64,000 nucleotides of DNA from Arthrobacter sp. MAHUQ-56 (GTDB taxonomy: Bacteria; Actinomycetota; Actinomycetes; Actinomycetales; Micrococcaceae): NCBI RefSeq assembly GCF_019710585.1, contig NZ_JAIFZQ010000016.1, positions 434,001-498,000 on the forward strand, read 5' to 3'. This document shows positions 40,224 to 49,210 of this stretch, in pieces. How positions within the stretch are numbered: the stretch's first letter is position 1; the number at the start of each line of letters is the position of its first letter. The notes beneath the pieces were generated by a model. It did no database searches and was not told the DNA's origin. It saw nothing but the letters and a program-made list of their open reading frames with translations. Position numbers and translations under genes: made by a program.

Positions 40224-41783
40224 TCAGCACACCGTGTTGTCAGCGGGAATCTTGCCGCTCACCAAGTAGCCGTCCACTGCATCTTCCAGGCAGCTGTTGG
40301 CCCGGCCGTATGCCGTGTGCCCCTCGCCCTTCCAGGTCAGCAGGGAGGCGTTACCCAGCTGCTTGCGCAGGGACGCAGCCCAGTCGACGGGAGTGGCGGG
40401 GTCCCCGGTGGTGCCGATGACCACGATGGGGGAGTCCCCCCGGTATTCGACGGGGGCCGGTGTCCGCAGGTTCTTGTACGGCCAGTCTGCGCAGTTGACG
40501 CCTCCGTAGGCGAAGAAATATCCGAACGTGGGGGAGTCCTGCTCCAGCCGCTGCTCCTCTGCACGCATGCCTGCCGTGTCCGAGACCATTGGGTAGTCCA
40601 GGCAGTTGACCGCGTTGAAGGCGAGCGTCGAATTGGAGGTGTAGGTACCGTCTTGCGCACGGTCGGCCCCGATATCGGCCAGGCGGAGCACCAGGCTCAC
40701 ATCACCGTTCATGGCAGCTTCAAGCGCCTGCGTGAGGGCAGGCCAGCTTTGGTCGTTGTACAGCGGGGTGATCAGGCCGCTGACGAACATTGTCGCGTTG
40801 ACCTGGCGGCCGTCCTTGGCTGTGCGCGGCGTCTGCTGGACGGCGCTGATGAGGTCCTGGATCTGCTTCACACCAGAGTCGACATCCCCGCCGAGGGGGC
40901 ACTTGTCCTGCCGCTGGCAGCTCGCCACGTAGGAGCGGATGGCCTTCTCGAACGCGCGGGCCTGCCCGCTGGTGAGGTCCTCGTTGCTGATCGAAGGATC
41001 AAGGGCGCCATCAAGCACCATCCGTCCCACGTTGTCCGGAAACAGGGAGGCATAGGTGGAGCCCAGGAAGGTGCCGTAGGAGTATCCGAGGTAGTTCAGC
41101 TTGCTGTCGTTGACGACCGCCCGGAGCACGTCCAGGTCCTTTGCGGCGCTGACGGTGTCGATGTGGGCCAGCACCGGGCCGGTCTGGGCCGCGCACTGGG
41201 CACCGATTGCCTTGTTGTCGGCAAGCGCCTCGGCCAGGCCGGCGTCCGTCTGCAGGTCGTAGATCTTGGCGCGTGAGGCATCCCGCTCCGCGTCCGTCAT
41301 GCAGGTGACGGGTGCGGACCGCTTGACACCCCGGGGATCAAAACCCACGAGGTCGTAGGTGCTGCGCACGCCCTGGGAGAAATGCGTTCCCGCAGCGTCC
41401 TTGACGAAGTCGTACCCGGAGGCCCCGGGCCCGCCGGGGTTGACCAGGAGGCTGCCGGTCTTCTTTCCGGTGCTGGGCGCACGCAGTGCCGCAATCTGGA
41501 TGGTGTCCCCCGCAGGGTTGGCATAGTCCAGGGGAACCATCACCTTGGCGCACTGGAACTCACCTTCGCAGGGCTGCCACACGACTTCCTGGGAATAGAA
41601 CTTTTCCAGGCCGGAGGGTGCCGAAGCGACGATCGACGGATCGGCTTTCGCAGTGGCCGCCTCAGGCTTCTTGTCGCCGCCGTTGAGGAGGCTGCACGAC
41701 GCGAGGACCATGGCCAGGACCATGGCGCCGGCAGCACGGACAGCAAGCGTCAGGGGCCGTGCAGGCAGTGGGCGGGCAGTCAT
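40224..41783 (-). CDS. Exported alpha/beta-hydrolase lipoprotein (tripeptidyl aminopeptidase type)
   Basis: The 519-residue protein has a signal peptide ending in the lipobox LASC (cysteine near 30) and a hydrolase fold of the Streptomyces tripeptidyl-aminopeptidase group. The oxyanion loop is NPGGPGASGYDF, the catalytic serine lies in LGYSYGTFLG, the aspartate in GTTGDPATP and the histidine in GEGHTAYG. The C-terminal TAP-type domain contains pairs of cysteines that could form disulfides outside the cell. It probably trims peptides at the cell surface. It is the last gene of the tmk-holB operon, overlapping holB by 4 bp. Confidence 0.9.
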   Translation of the reverse strand: MTARPLPARPLTLAVRAAGAMVLAMVLASCSLLNGGDKKPEAATAKADPSIVASAPSGLEKFYSQEVVWQPCEGEFQCAKVMVPLDYANPAGDTIQIAALRAPSTGKKTGSLLVNPGGPGASGYDFVKDAAGTHFSQGVRSTYDLVGFDPRGVKRSAPVTCMTDAERDASRAKIYDLQTDAGLAEALADNKAIGAQCAAQTGPVLAHIDTVSAAKDLDVLRAVVNDSKLNYLGYSYGTFLGSTYASLFPDNVGRMVLDGALDPSISNEDLTSGQARAFEKAIRSYVASCQRQDKCPLGGDVDSGVKQIQDLISAVQQTPRTAKDGRQVNATMFVSGLITPLYNDQSWPALTQALEAAMNGDVSLVLRLADIGADRAQDGTYTSNSTLAFNAVNCLDYPMVSDTAGMRAEEQRLEQDSPTFGYFFAYGGVNCADWPYKNLRTPAPVEYRGDSPIVVIGTTGDPATPVDWAASLRKQLGNASLLTWKGEGHTAYGRANSCLEDAVDGYLVSGKIPADNTVC

Positions 41784-42943
41784 CGGGTCTCCTTGGATGG
41801 CTGGATCAGGCTGGCTGCCATGGACTCAATGGCCAACAGCGGGGCAACGTTGGTGGTGGTGATGCGTTCGCGGGCCTTGTTGATGGCATCCATGCGGGCC
41901 AGCGTGACCTCCGGGGCGGTTCGGGCAGCGAACTCCTCCAACTCGCTCCTCAGCTCAACGTTGACCAGCTCCACGGCGTTCCCCAGCTGGATGATCAGCA
42001 CGTCGCGGTAGAAGGACAGCAAGTCGGTGAGGGTCCGGTCAAGGGAGTCCGTGATGGACCGCTTGGCCCGGCGTTTTTGGTCGTCCTCGAGCTGCTTCAG
42101 CTGGCTGCGCATCGCCGGCGGCAGGGTTCCGGACTCCGGCGCACCCAAGGTTGCCAGCAGCGCGGCTTTCTCGGCGGCATCGCGTTCCTCATTGGAACTG
42201 TTGGCTTCCGCCGTGGCGATCTTGACCAGCTTGTCTGCCATCATGACGGCCGCCGTGACACCCCGCAGCCCCAGCGGGAAACGGACTGTTTCCAGCCGGC
42301 GTTCCCTGGCGGCAGGGTCCCTGGCGAGGCGGCGGGCGATACCCACATGGCTTTGCGCGGCGCGGGCTGCCCGTTCCGCGAGGGCGGGGTCCACGCCGTC
42401 GCGCCGGACCAGCAGGGCCGCAACGTCCTCGGCAGGCGGCAGCCGCAGTGCGACGCTGCGGCAGCGGGAGCGGATGGTGACCAGGACGTCCGCCGGGGAG
42501 GGGGCGCAGAGCATCCACACGGTCCGCGGGGTGGGCTCCTCGATGGCCTTCAGGAGGACGTTGGTGGTCCGCTCGGCCATGCGGTCGGCGTCCTCCACCA
42601 CGATGATCCGCCAGCGCGCGGAGGACGGCCGGTTTCCGGCGGTGGCCACAAGTTCGCGGGCCTCATCGATGGTGATGGTGACCTTTTCGGTCCGGACGAA
42701 CGTCACGTCGGAGTGTGTTTCACCCAGGATCGTGTGGCACGCCTGGCATTGGCCGCAGCCTCGCAGGCCCACGTCGTCCTGGTCGCAGTTCAACGCCGCG
42801 GCAAAGGCTTTCGCCGCATTGGAACGGCCGGACCCTGGCGGGCCGGTGAACAGCCAGGCGTGCGTCAGGCCCTCGCCCCGTGCGGCCTGCCGCAGTTGTT
42901 CGACGACGGCGGGCTGGCCCTGGAGGTCGTCCCAGACCGTCAC
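41780..42943 (-). CDS. holB: DNA polymerase III subunit delta prime
   Basis: The 387-residue clamp-loader subunit has the AAA+ fold. The P-loop-like sequence is LFTGPPGSGRSNAAKAF (Arg replaces the Lys), as expected for a subunit that need not hydrolyse ATP. The zinc module is formed by LNC with CGQCQAC, and the SRC motif lies in IRSRCRSVAL. The C-terminal collar domain spans 220-370. It starts with GTG, which overlaps the tmk stop (GTGA), an arrangement common in actinobacteria. Confidence 0.93.
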   Translation of the reverse strand: MTVWDDLQGQPAVVEQLRQAARGEGLTHAWLFTGPPGSGRSNAAKAFAAALNCDQDDVGLRGCGQCQACHTILGETHSDVTFVRTEKVTITIDEARELVATAGNRPSSARWRIIVVEDADRMAERTTNVLLKAIEEPTPRTVWMLCAPSPADVLVTIRSRCRSVALRLPPAEDVAALLVRRDGVDPALAERAARAAQSHVGIARRLARDPAARERRLETVRFPLGLRGVTAAVMMADKLVKIATAEANSSNEERDAAEKAALLATLGAPESGTLPPAMRSQLKQLEDDQKRRAKRSITDSLDRTLTDLLSFYRDVLIIQLGNAVELVNVELRSELEEFAARTAPEVTLARMDAINKARERITTTNVAPLLAIESMAASLIQPSKETR

Positions 42944-43635
42944 GCGCCGCCACCGCCTGTGGACGCTCCCGGCGCCGCCGGCAGCGGCCGGCCAGCGGCA
43001 GGACGGACCAGGGCTTCGACGCGCTGCAGGATCTGCGCGGCGAGGTCGTCGACCGGCAGGCGGGCCGGCAGCACCAGGTAGGAGTCCGGCCGGCGTGCCG
43101 CGAGTTCAAGGAAGGCGTCCCGGATCCGGGTGTGGAATTCGTCCGCCTCGGATTCCAGCCGGTCTTCGGCGGCTTCGCCCGCAGTCCGGCGGCGCCGGCC
43201 CAGCTGCGGATCCACGTCCAGCAGGACAGTGAGGTCCGGCTGGAGGCCCGCGGTGGCCCATTCGTTGAGGGACTGGACAGCATCCTTGCCGAGGTTCCGC
43301 CCTGCGCCCTGGTAAGCCACGGACGAATCGATGTAACGGTCACTCAGCACGACGTCGCCGCGCTGCAGGGCGGGCCGGATCACCTGCGCGGCATGGGCAG
43401 CCCGGGAGGCCGCGAAGATGAGGGCCTCGGTGCGGGCATCGATTTCGCCGTTGCCGTGGTCCAGGACCAGCGAACGCAGTTTTTCGCCGACGGGTGTCCC
43501 GCCAGGCTCGCGGGTGCGCAGGACGTTGAACCCGCGGCCTTCCAGGGCAGCTGCCAGCCGGGCCGCCTGGGTGGACTTGCCGGCACCATCGCCACCCTCG
43601 AATGCGATGAATACGCCGGCGCTTTGTTTGCTCAC
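42940..43635 (-). CDS. tmk: Thymidylate kinase
   Basis: The 231-residue enzyme phosphorylates dTMP to dTDP. It shows the P-loop FEGGDGAGKSTQAARL at residue 13, REPGGTPVGE with the DR-type arginine, and SDRYIDSSVAYQGAGR, typical of bacterial TMPK. It starts with GTG at 43635. The C-terminal 20 residues are a Pro/Gly/Ala tail. It is first in an operon with holB and the hydrolase. Confidence 0.96.
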   Translation of the reverse strand: MSKQSAGVFIAFEGGDGAGKSTQAARLAAALEGRGFNVLRTREPGGTPVGEKLRSLVLDHGNGEIDARTEALIFAASRAAHAAQVIRPALQRGDVVLSDRYIDSSVAYQGAGRNLGKDAVQSLNEWATAGLQPDLTVLLDVDPQLGRRRRTAGEAAEDRLESEADEFHTRIRDAFLELAARRPDSYLVLPARLPVDDLAAQILQRVEALVRPAAGRPLPAAPGASTGGGGA

Positions 43636-43750
43636 TTCTCAAGCCTACCGAGCCGCACGGACATTTCCTGACCCCTGGCTGAACCCAGCCGGGCGGACAT
43701 GGCACGTCACTGCTTTCCTGCAGTTCCGGGCCGGACAGTACGCTTTCACC

Positions 43751-44941
43751 ATGAGTCTTTCCGAGCATCAGGCCGCGTCCCTTTCAGCCGAGACCGTGGT
43801 GGTGGCGGCCGGGCGTCCGCCGCGGGAAAGGGACCAGCCGGTCAACCCGCCTATCACCCTTTCCTCCACGTATTTCGGCACGGGACCGCTGGGGGACGGC
43901 GACCGGGGCTACGGGCGCTACTCCAACCCCACCTGGGACCCCTTCGAAGAGGCGCTCGGACAGCTTGAAGGGTCCACCCTTCCCGGCCTGCTGTACGCAT
44001 CGGGCCTTGCCGCGGTCAGTTCGGCGCTGTCCCTGATCCCGGCCGGGGGAGTGCTCGTCATGCCGAGCCACAGCTACTCCGGCTCCCTGGTGATGGCGTC
44101 CGAGCTGGCGCAGAAGGGCTTCATCGAACTCCGGACCGTGGACATCGCCGACACAGACGCCGTGAAGGAAGCCATTGCTCCCGGCGGCCCCTCCGGCAGG
44201 CCCGCGGCGATGCTCTGGCTGGAAAGCCCCACCAACCCCATGCTGGGTATTGCCGACATGCGTGCGCTCGCTGACGCTGCCCACGCCGCCGGTGCCATCG
44301 TGGTCACCGACAACACCTTTTCCACGCCCCTGGTCCAGCAGCCCCTCCTGCTGGGCTCCGACGTCGTCCTCCACTCAGTGACCAAGTACCTGGCCGGGCA
44401 CTCCGACGTCGTCCTGGGGGCACTGGTCACCTCCAGCCCGGAGATCCGCTCCGAACTGTTGCACCACCGCATCATCCATGGCGGCATCGCCGGTCCCTTC
44501 GAAGCCTGGCTGGCCCTGCGCGGCCTGCGGACCCTTGCGCTGCGGGTGGAGCGTTCCCAGGCATCGGCGATGCTCCTCGCCGAAAGGCTTGCCGCCCACC
44601 CTGCCATCGAGTCCATCCGGTTCCCCGGCCTTGCCACCGATCCCGGCCATGACCGGGCCAGGGACCAGATGAAGGGATTCGGTTCCATCATCTGCATCCA
44701 GGTTGCCGCCACCTCAAGGTTGAGCGGGGCGGATGCGGCGGACAAGCTGGTCCAGGCCCTGGATCTCTGGCTCCCGGCGACCTCCCTGGGCGGGGTGGAG
44801 TCCTTGATCGAGCGCCGGCGCAGGCACACGGCCGAACCGGCCAGCGTGCCGGAAAACCTCGTCCGGCTGAGTGTCGGTATTGAGAACCTGGAGGACCTTT
44901 GGGCTGATTTGGAGCAGGCCCTGAAGGCGCTGGACGGATAG
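43751..44941 (+). CDS. Cystathionine gamma-synthase/lyase-family PLP enzyme
   Basis: The 396-residue enzyme belongs to the Cys/Met metabolism PLP family. The PLP lysine is in HSVTKYLAGHSDVVLGA, the upstream phosphate site in YSNPTWDPFEEAL and YASGLAAVSSAL, and the substrate arginine in the C-terminal LVRLSVGIENLEDLWADL. It could be cystathionine gamma-synthase (methionine synthesis), a beta/gamma-lyase or methionine gamma-lyase; sequence reading alone does not decide. No clear ribosome site lies before the ATG at 43751, so the mRNA may be leaderless. The DUF2516 gene follows 9 bp later. Confidence 0.9.
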   Translation: MSLSEHQAASLSAETVVVAAGRPPRERDQPVNPPITLSSTYFGTGPLGDGDRGYGRYSNPTWDPFEEALGQLEGSTLPGLLYASGLAAVSSALSLIPAGGVLVMPSHSYSGSLVMASELAQKGFIELRTVDIADTDAVKEAIAPGGPSGRPAAMLWLESPTNPMLGIADMRALADAAHAAGAIVVTDNTFSTPLVQQPLLLGSDVVLHSVTKYLAGHSDVVLGALVTSSPEIRSELLHHRIIHGGIAGPFEAWLALRGLRTLALRVERSQASAMLLAERLAAHPAIESIRFPGLATDPGHDRARDQMKGFGSIICIQVAATSRLSGADAADKLVQALDLWLPATSLGGVESLIERRRRHTAEPASVPENLVRLSVGIENLEDLWADLEQALKALDG

Positions 44942-44950
44942 GCTGGGTCT

Positions 44951-45304
44951 GTGGACGGTGAACTGATTATTCGGCCTGTAGAGCAGGCACTGTATTGGAT
45001 CCTTGCGTTGGTGGCCCTGGGGCTTGAGCTCTGGGCTGTCATCGACTGCGCCAGGCACCGGGCCAACGCCTTCGAAGCCACCGGGAAGCGGACCAAGACC
45101 TTCTGGCTTGCGTTGACCGGGGGCGCCGCCCTCATCGGCGTCCTCTCGCTCCTGACGTCCGGCGGCGGCTTCCTCGGAACCTTCGGTCTTTTCGGCCTCG
45201 CCGCGGTGGTGGCAGCGTCCGTCTACCTGGCTGATGTCCGGCCAGCGGTCAAGGATGCGGGCCGCGGCGGCAGCCGCAACATGGGGCCTTACGGCCCTTG
45301 GTGA
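44951..45304 (+). CDS. DUF2516 small membrane protein
   Basis: The 117-residue product starts with GTG and has three hydrophobic segments (about 12-32, 50-68, 73-93). WAVIDCARHRANAFEATGKRTKTFWLAL is the recognisable DUF2516 core. Function unknown. It is co-transcribed with the PLP enzyme, and its stop codon lies inside a 15-bp tandem repeat that also codes the end of the convergent methyltransferase. Confidence 0.85.
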   Translation: MDGELIIRPVEQALYWILALVALGLELWAVIDCARHRANAFEATGKRTKTFWLALTGGAALIGVLSLLTSGGGFLGTFGLFGLAAVVAASVYLADVRPAVKDAGRGGSRNMGPYGPW

Positions 45305-46173
45305 CCAGGACCCTGGTGACCAGGACCCTGGTGGCCAGGGGCCACCGCCTCCCAGCCCACCGTTAGCTCCCCGAGCCGCCACCTGGCGGGTCCGTCCTGG
45401 ACCGGCCATCCGGCGTCGCGCAATGCCCTGCACATGCCCACCCAGCGCTGCCTGTTGCCGAATGCGGCGAGGGGCGCGCACTCAAGCCAGGCCCGGTCCA
45501 TTGCCTGCAGGAACGCATGGACCGGTTCGCCGGGGACGTTCCGGTGGATGAGGGCCTTCGGAAGCCGCTCGGCAACTTCCGATGGCAGGTCGAAGCTGCC
45601 GAACCGCACCGAGATGCTCAGGGACAGCGGGCGCTGTGCATCAAGTGCCACCCACGCGACCCGGCGGCCGATCTCATCGCACGTGCCGTCAATGAACAGC
45701 GCGTCCGGGGCGAGCCGGTCCTGCACCAGCCGCCAGATGCCAGGGACATCCTGCTCCTCGTACTGGCGCAGGACGTTGAAGGCGCGGACCAGGGCCGGGC
45801 GTCCGGGGACGGGAAGTTCGAATCCACCGACGTGGAAGGTCAGGCCCGGCCGCTGGAGGGGCAGCGCGGCCCGGACGCGCTCGGGCTCAATCTCGATCCC
45901 GCAGACCCGCACGTCCGGGCGGACAGCCGCGAGCCGTTCATAGAGTTCGACGGCGGTGGCCGGGGTGGCGCCGTAGCCGAGGTCCACGACGAGGGGTTCT
46001 TTGGCGGCGCGAAGCCGCCAGGCCTGCGGTCCGGTGAGCCAGCGGTCCACCCGCCGCATCCGGTTGGGGTTGGTGGTGCCGCGGGTCACGTTGCCCACCG
46101 GCCGGCCCTGCCGCGCGGCGGGCGTCCGGCCGGACAGTTGCGGGGAGTTGACCCGTTCAGCCTTTTGAACCAC
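45289..46173 (-). CDS. Class I SAM-dependent methyltransferase-like protein
   Basis: The 294-residue protein has a SAM-binding start [20 protein letters not shown] near 62 and the acidic strand [11 protein letters not shown] near 92, both typical of Rossmann methyltransferases. [13 protein letters not shown] stands at the motif IV position. No target motif was recognised. The gene begins with GTG at 46173. The C-terminus reads [17 protein letters not shown], produced by a tandem DNA repeat, so the tail length may vary between strains. It overlaps DUF2516 by 16 bp. Confidence 0.82.
   Translation of the reverse strand: MVQKAERVNSPQLSGRTPAARQGRPVGNVTRGTTNPNRMRRVDRWLTGPQAWRLRAAKEPLVVDLGYGATPATAVELYERLAAVRPDVRVCGIEIEPERVRAALPLQRPGLTFHVGGFELPVPGRPALVRAFNVLRQYEEQDVPGIWRLVQDRLAPDALFIDGTCDEIGRRVAWVALDAQRPLSLSISVRFGSFDLPSEVAERLPKALIHRNVPGEPVHAFLQAMDRAWLECAPLAAFGNRQRWVGMCRALRDAGWPVQDGPARWRLGELTVGWEAVAPGHQGPGHQGPGHQGP
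45299..45343. repeat. 15-bp tandem repeat inside the convergent gene ends
   Basis: Three copies of TGGTGACCAGGACCC (45299-45313, 45314-45328 and a diverged 45329-45343). A multiple of three keeps the methyltransferase frame and adds GHQGP units, while the first copy contains the DUF2516 stop codon. Confidence 0.9.
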
Positions 46174-46268
46174 CGCCCAACCCTATCCCTGCCTGCCCGG
46201 CGGTGTCCTGTCCGGCGGGCCTTGTAACGCTGGGCAGGCGGCGACAGGGCTCGGCTAGGATGAAAATC

Positions 46269-47015
46269 ATGACTTACAAGCTGATTCTGCTGCGCCACGG
46301 CCACAGCGAATGGAACGCCAAGAACCTGTTCACCGGCTGGGTGGACGTCGACCTGAACGACCAGGGCCGCGCGGAAGCAGCGCGCGGCGGTGAGCTGCTG
46401 GTGGAGAACAACGTCCTGCCGGACGTGCTCTACACCTCCCTGCTGAAGCGTGCCATCAACACGGCGAACATCGCCCTGGACAAGGCCGACCGTGGCTGGA
46501 TCCCGGTCAAACGCGACTGGCGCCTGAACGAACGCCACTACGGCGCGCTGCAGGGCAAGGACAAGGCCCAGACCCTGGCCGAATACGGCGAGGAACAGTT
46601 CATGGAATGGCGCCGCTCCTACGACACCCCGCCGCCGCCCCTGTCGGACGACTCCGAGTTCTCGCAGGCCCACGACCCCCGGTACGCCGGCCTCGGCGAT
46701 GCGCTGCCGCGTACTGAGTGCCTGAAGGATGTCCTGGTGCGGCTCCTGCCTTACTGGGAATCGGACATCAAGGAAGACCTCAAGGCAGGCAAGACCGTCC
46801 TCGTCACGGCGCACGGCAACTCGCTGCGCGCCCTGGTCAAGCACCTGGACGGCATCAGCGACGAAGCGATCGCCGGCCTGAACATCCCCACGGGCATCCC
46901 GCTGGTCTACGACCTGGACGAGGACTTCAAGCCGGTCAAGCCGGGCGGCACCTACCTGGACCCGGAGGCCGCCGAGGAAGCCATCCTGGCCGTCGCCAAC
47001 CAGGGCAAAAAATAA
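46269..47015 (+). CDS. gpmA: 2,3-bisphosphoglycerate-dependent phosphoglycerate mutase
   Basis: The 248-residue glycolytic mutase interconverts 3- and 2-phosphoglycerate. The phosphohistidine is in [10 protein letters not shown], with [14 protein letters not shown], the conserved [14 protein letters not shown] and the second histidine in [15 protein letters not shown]. The ATG at 46269 has AGGA 8 nt upstream and gives exactly the family length; an ATG three codons earlier is less likely. It lies next to phoU and senX3, as in mycobacteria. A strong hairpin follows. Confidence 0.97.
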   Translation: MTYKLILLRHGHSEWNAKNLFTGWVDVDLNDQGRAEAARGGELLVENNVLPDVLYTSLLKRAINTANIALDKADRGWIPVKRDWRLNERHYGALQGKDKAQTLAEYGEEQFMEWRRSYDTPPPPLSDDSEFSQAHDPRYAGLGDALPRTECLKDVLVRLLPYWESDIKEDLKAGKTVLVTAHGNSLRALVKHLDGISDEAIAGLNIPTGIPLVYDLDEDFKPVKPGGTYLDPEAAEEAILAVANQGKK

Positions 47016-47028
47016 GGCATTAACGCGT

Positions 47029-47071
47029 ACGACGGCGGGCTGGCCACCTTAGGTGACCAGCCCGCCGTCGT
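47029..47071. terminator. Bidirectional terminator between gpmA and phoU
   Basis: A 20-bp stem with one mismatch (47029-47048 with 47052-47071) and a 3-base loop lies between the two convergent stop codons. Confidence 0.8.
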
Positions 47072-47094
47072 GCTTCCCGTGTTCGGACCGGGCG

Positions 47095-47757
47095 TCAGCT
47101 GTGCTCGATGCCGTTCGGCTGCCAGGCACCCGTGACCAGGTACGTCACCTTCTGGGCGACGGAGACGCCATGGTCCGCAAAGCGTTCGAAGTAGCGGCTG
47201 GCCAGGGCCACGTCCACCGTCGTGGCGGGCGACTCGACCCACTCGGGGGCCGCGATGGCCTTGAAGACGCTCAGGTGCAGGTCGTTGATCGCCGTGTTCG
47301 CCTTCAGGATGTCCCGGGCCAGCTCAAGGTTCCGGGTTTCCAGCAGGACGGTGAGCTTCTCGGCGATCTCCTGGTCCAGCTCCGCCATCTTGTTAAAGGT
47401 CTCCGTCATGGATGCCGGAATGACGGTCGAAGGGTACCGAAGGCGCGCGAGCTGGGCGATGTGCCGGGCGAGGTCGCCCATCCGCTCAAGCGAGGCGCTC
47501 ATCCGGAGGGAACCCACGATCATCCGCAGGTCACTGGCGACCGGACCCTGCAGGGCCAGGATGTCGATGGCCCGCTCATCCAGGCTGTTCTGCAGGAAGT
47601 CGATCCGCGCATCCGCCGCAATGACATCCTGGGCGAGGTCAACGTCCGCCACCTGGAACGAGGTGGTGGCCTTTTCCATCGCTTCGCTGACAAGCCGCGA
47701 AATCTCCACCAGCTGGTCACCGACCTGGGTGAGCTCTTCCTGAAAAACCTTACGCAC
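47095..47757 (-). CDS. phoU: Phosphate-uptake regulator PhoU
   Basis: The 220-residue all-helical protein consists of two PhoU repeats, each with the metal-binding pattern seen as ERMGDLARHIAQLA near 95 and YFERFADHGVSVAQK near 195. PhoU links the Pst phosphate transporter to the sensor kinase and keeps it in the off state when phosphate is plentiful. The GTG at 47757 has AAAGGA upstream. It is divergent from senX3-regX3, which it is expected to regulate; a PHO-box-like repeat lies between. Confidence 0.94.
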   Translation of the reverse strand: MRKVFQEELTQVGDQLVEISRLVSEAMEKATTSFQVADVDLAQDVIAADARIDFLQNSLDERAIDILALQGPVASDLRMIVGSLRMSASLERMGDLARHIAQLARLRYPSTVIPASMTETFNKMAELDQEIAEKLTVLLETRNLELARDILKANTAINDLHLSVFKAIAAPEWVESPATTVDVALASRYFERFADHGVSVAQKVTYLVTGAWQPNGIEHS

Positions 47758-47871
47758 GTCGGCGTCCTTTCCTTGTAACTCCCCCCGCCCGCACGAGGGC
47801 AGCAGGAATTGTGTCGCCAATGGGCGCTCCAACCAGCAACTTTGCCAGCACCCGGTAAACGATTATGCGCA

Positions 47872-47893
47872 TGAAGGTGAACGTTAGTTGAAC
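47872..47893 (-). promoter_or_regulatory. PHO-box-like direct repeat
   Basis: Read on the minus strand, two 11-bp units follow each other without a gap: GTTCAACTAAC and GTTCACCTTCA. This is the pattern of actinobacterial PHO boxes (GTTCA-type 11-bp repeats) bound by PhoP or RegX3. A less exact unit, TTCAAGCCAAC, precedes it one base out of phase. It lies between phoU and senX3. Confidence 0.65.
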
Positions 47894-47953
47894 CGTTGGC
47901 TTGAAGGGGCCGGACGCGCCGGGCCACTGCCAGCAGGAGCATAAAGTGGAGCT

Positions 47954-49210
47954 GTGGATCCTATGCTCATCGGTCTGGTGGCCGGCCTTATCGGACTGGC
48001 GCTCGGCACGTTCGGCGTGCTCGCCTACCGGGTGAGCGAAAAGCAGCGCGAGCTGCTGGACGTCGACGCCGGGGAGCCCGCGCTGCCAGCGGGCGCAGCC
48101 GAGGTACTGGCGGTCGTCGGACGCGCTTTCGTGGTGCTGGACGATGTGGACGGCGTGGTCCGTGCCAGCCCCGCAGCCTATGCCTACGGCCTGGTGCGCG
48201 GCCACACCGTGGTGCACAAGGAACTCCTGGACATGACCGCCGGGGTGCGCCGGGACGGCGTCATCCTTGAGCGGCAACTGGAGCTTCCACGCGGTCCGCT
48301 CGGGCACGGGACCATCATCGTCCAGGTCCGGGCAGCCATGCTGGGTGAGGAATACATCCTGCTCCTCGCCGACGACCGGACTGAGATCACGCGTACCGAG
48401 GAGATCCGCAACGACTTCGTTGCCAACGTCTCGCATGAACTTAAGACACCGGTAGGCGCCATCTCCCTGCTTGCGGAGGCGCTCGAATCCTCTGCCGACG
48501 ACGAAGAGGCCGTCCGGCGCTTTGCCAAGCGCATGCACAAGGAATCGGCCCGCCTGGCCGCCCTGGTCCAGGACATCATCGAACTGTCCCGCCTGCAGGG
48601 GGCCAGCGTGATCCAGGAGGGCCGCCCGGTGGACATCAACGCGGTCATCGCCGAGGCCGTGGACCGCTCGCAGCTTCCGGCGGAAAGCAAGAACATCACC
48701 ATCGTGGTGGGCGGCCGGACCGACGGGAAGGTCTTCGGGGACCAGGACCTCCTGGTCACGGCGCTGCGGAACCTCATCGACAACGCCATCCGCTATTCCC
48801 CTGCGAACACCCGGGTGGGGATCGGGGTGCGTTCCAAGGAAGGCGTGGTCTCCATCTCCGTGACCGACCAGGGGGAGGGGCTCAGCGCCGAGGACCAGGA
48901 ACGGGTCTTTGAACGCTTCTACCGGGTGGATGCCGCGCGCTCCCGCCATACCGGGGGTACCGGCCTGGGCCTGAGCATCGTCAAGCACGTGGCATCAAAC
49001 CACGGCGGGGAGGTCACGCTCTGGTCGCAGCCGGGCCAGGGCTCCACCTTCACCCTCCGCCTTCCCGAGATGGAAGAGCAGGAGGGCGGCGAAAAGGTTC
49101 CGGCTTCCCCGGTCCCGGCCCTGGCGACGGCCCGTGAAGCGGCCGCCCAGCAGAGTGTTGTCCAAGGATCCCGCGCCGCCGGCGCAAAAGAACGAGGAGC
49201 TAGCGCTTGA
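47954..49210 (+). CDS. senX3: Phosphate-sensing histidine kinase SenX3
   Basis: The 418-residue kinase has one or two N-terminal membrane helices (about 4-25), a PAS-like region (about 48-140), and the dimerisation/phosphoacceptor helix FVANVSHELKTPVGAI with H161. The ATPase domain carries NLIDNAIRYSP, DQGEGLS and TGGTGLGLSIVKH. The C-terminal 50 residues are disordered. The start GTG at 47954 has GGAG close by. It pairs with RegX3, whose start overlaps its stop codon, and with divergent phoU. Confidence 0.94.
   Translation: MDPMLIGLVAGLIGLALGTFGVLAYRVSEKQRELLDVDAGEPALPAGAAEVLAVVGRAFVVLDDVDGVVRASPAAYAYGLVRGHTVVHKELLDMTAGVRRDGVILERQLELPRGPLGHGTIIVQVRAAMLGEEYILLLADDRTEITRTEEIRNDFVANVSHELKTPVGAISLLAEALESSADDEEAVRRFAKRMHKESARLAALVQDIIELSRLQGASVIQEGRPVDINAVIAEAVDRSQLPAESKNITIVVGGRTDGKVFGDQDLLVTALRNLIDNAIRYSPANTRVGIGVRSKEGVVSISVTDQGEGLSAEDQERVFERFYRVDAARSRHTGGTGLGLSIVKHVASNHGGEVTLWSQPGQGSTFTLRLPEMEEQEGGEKVPASPVPALATAREAAAQQSVVQGSRAAGAKERGASA

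Noticed and set aside
43636..43750. SAM or cobalamin riboswitch before the transsulfuration-type PLP enzyme
   Set aside because: Only 115 bp separate it from tmk, and no conserved aptamer core or terminator hairpin is visible.
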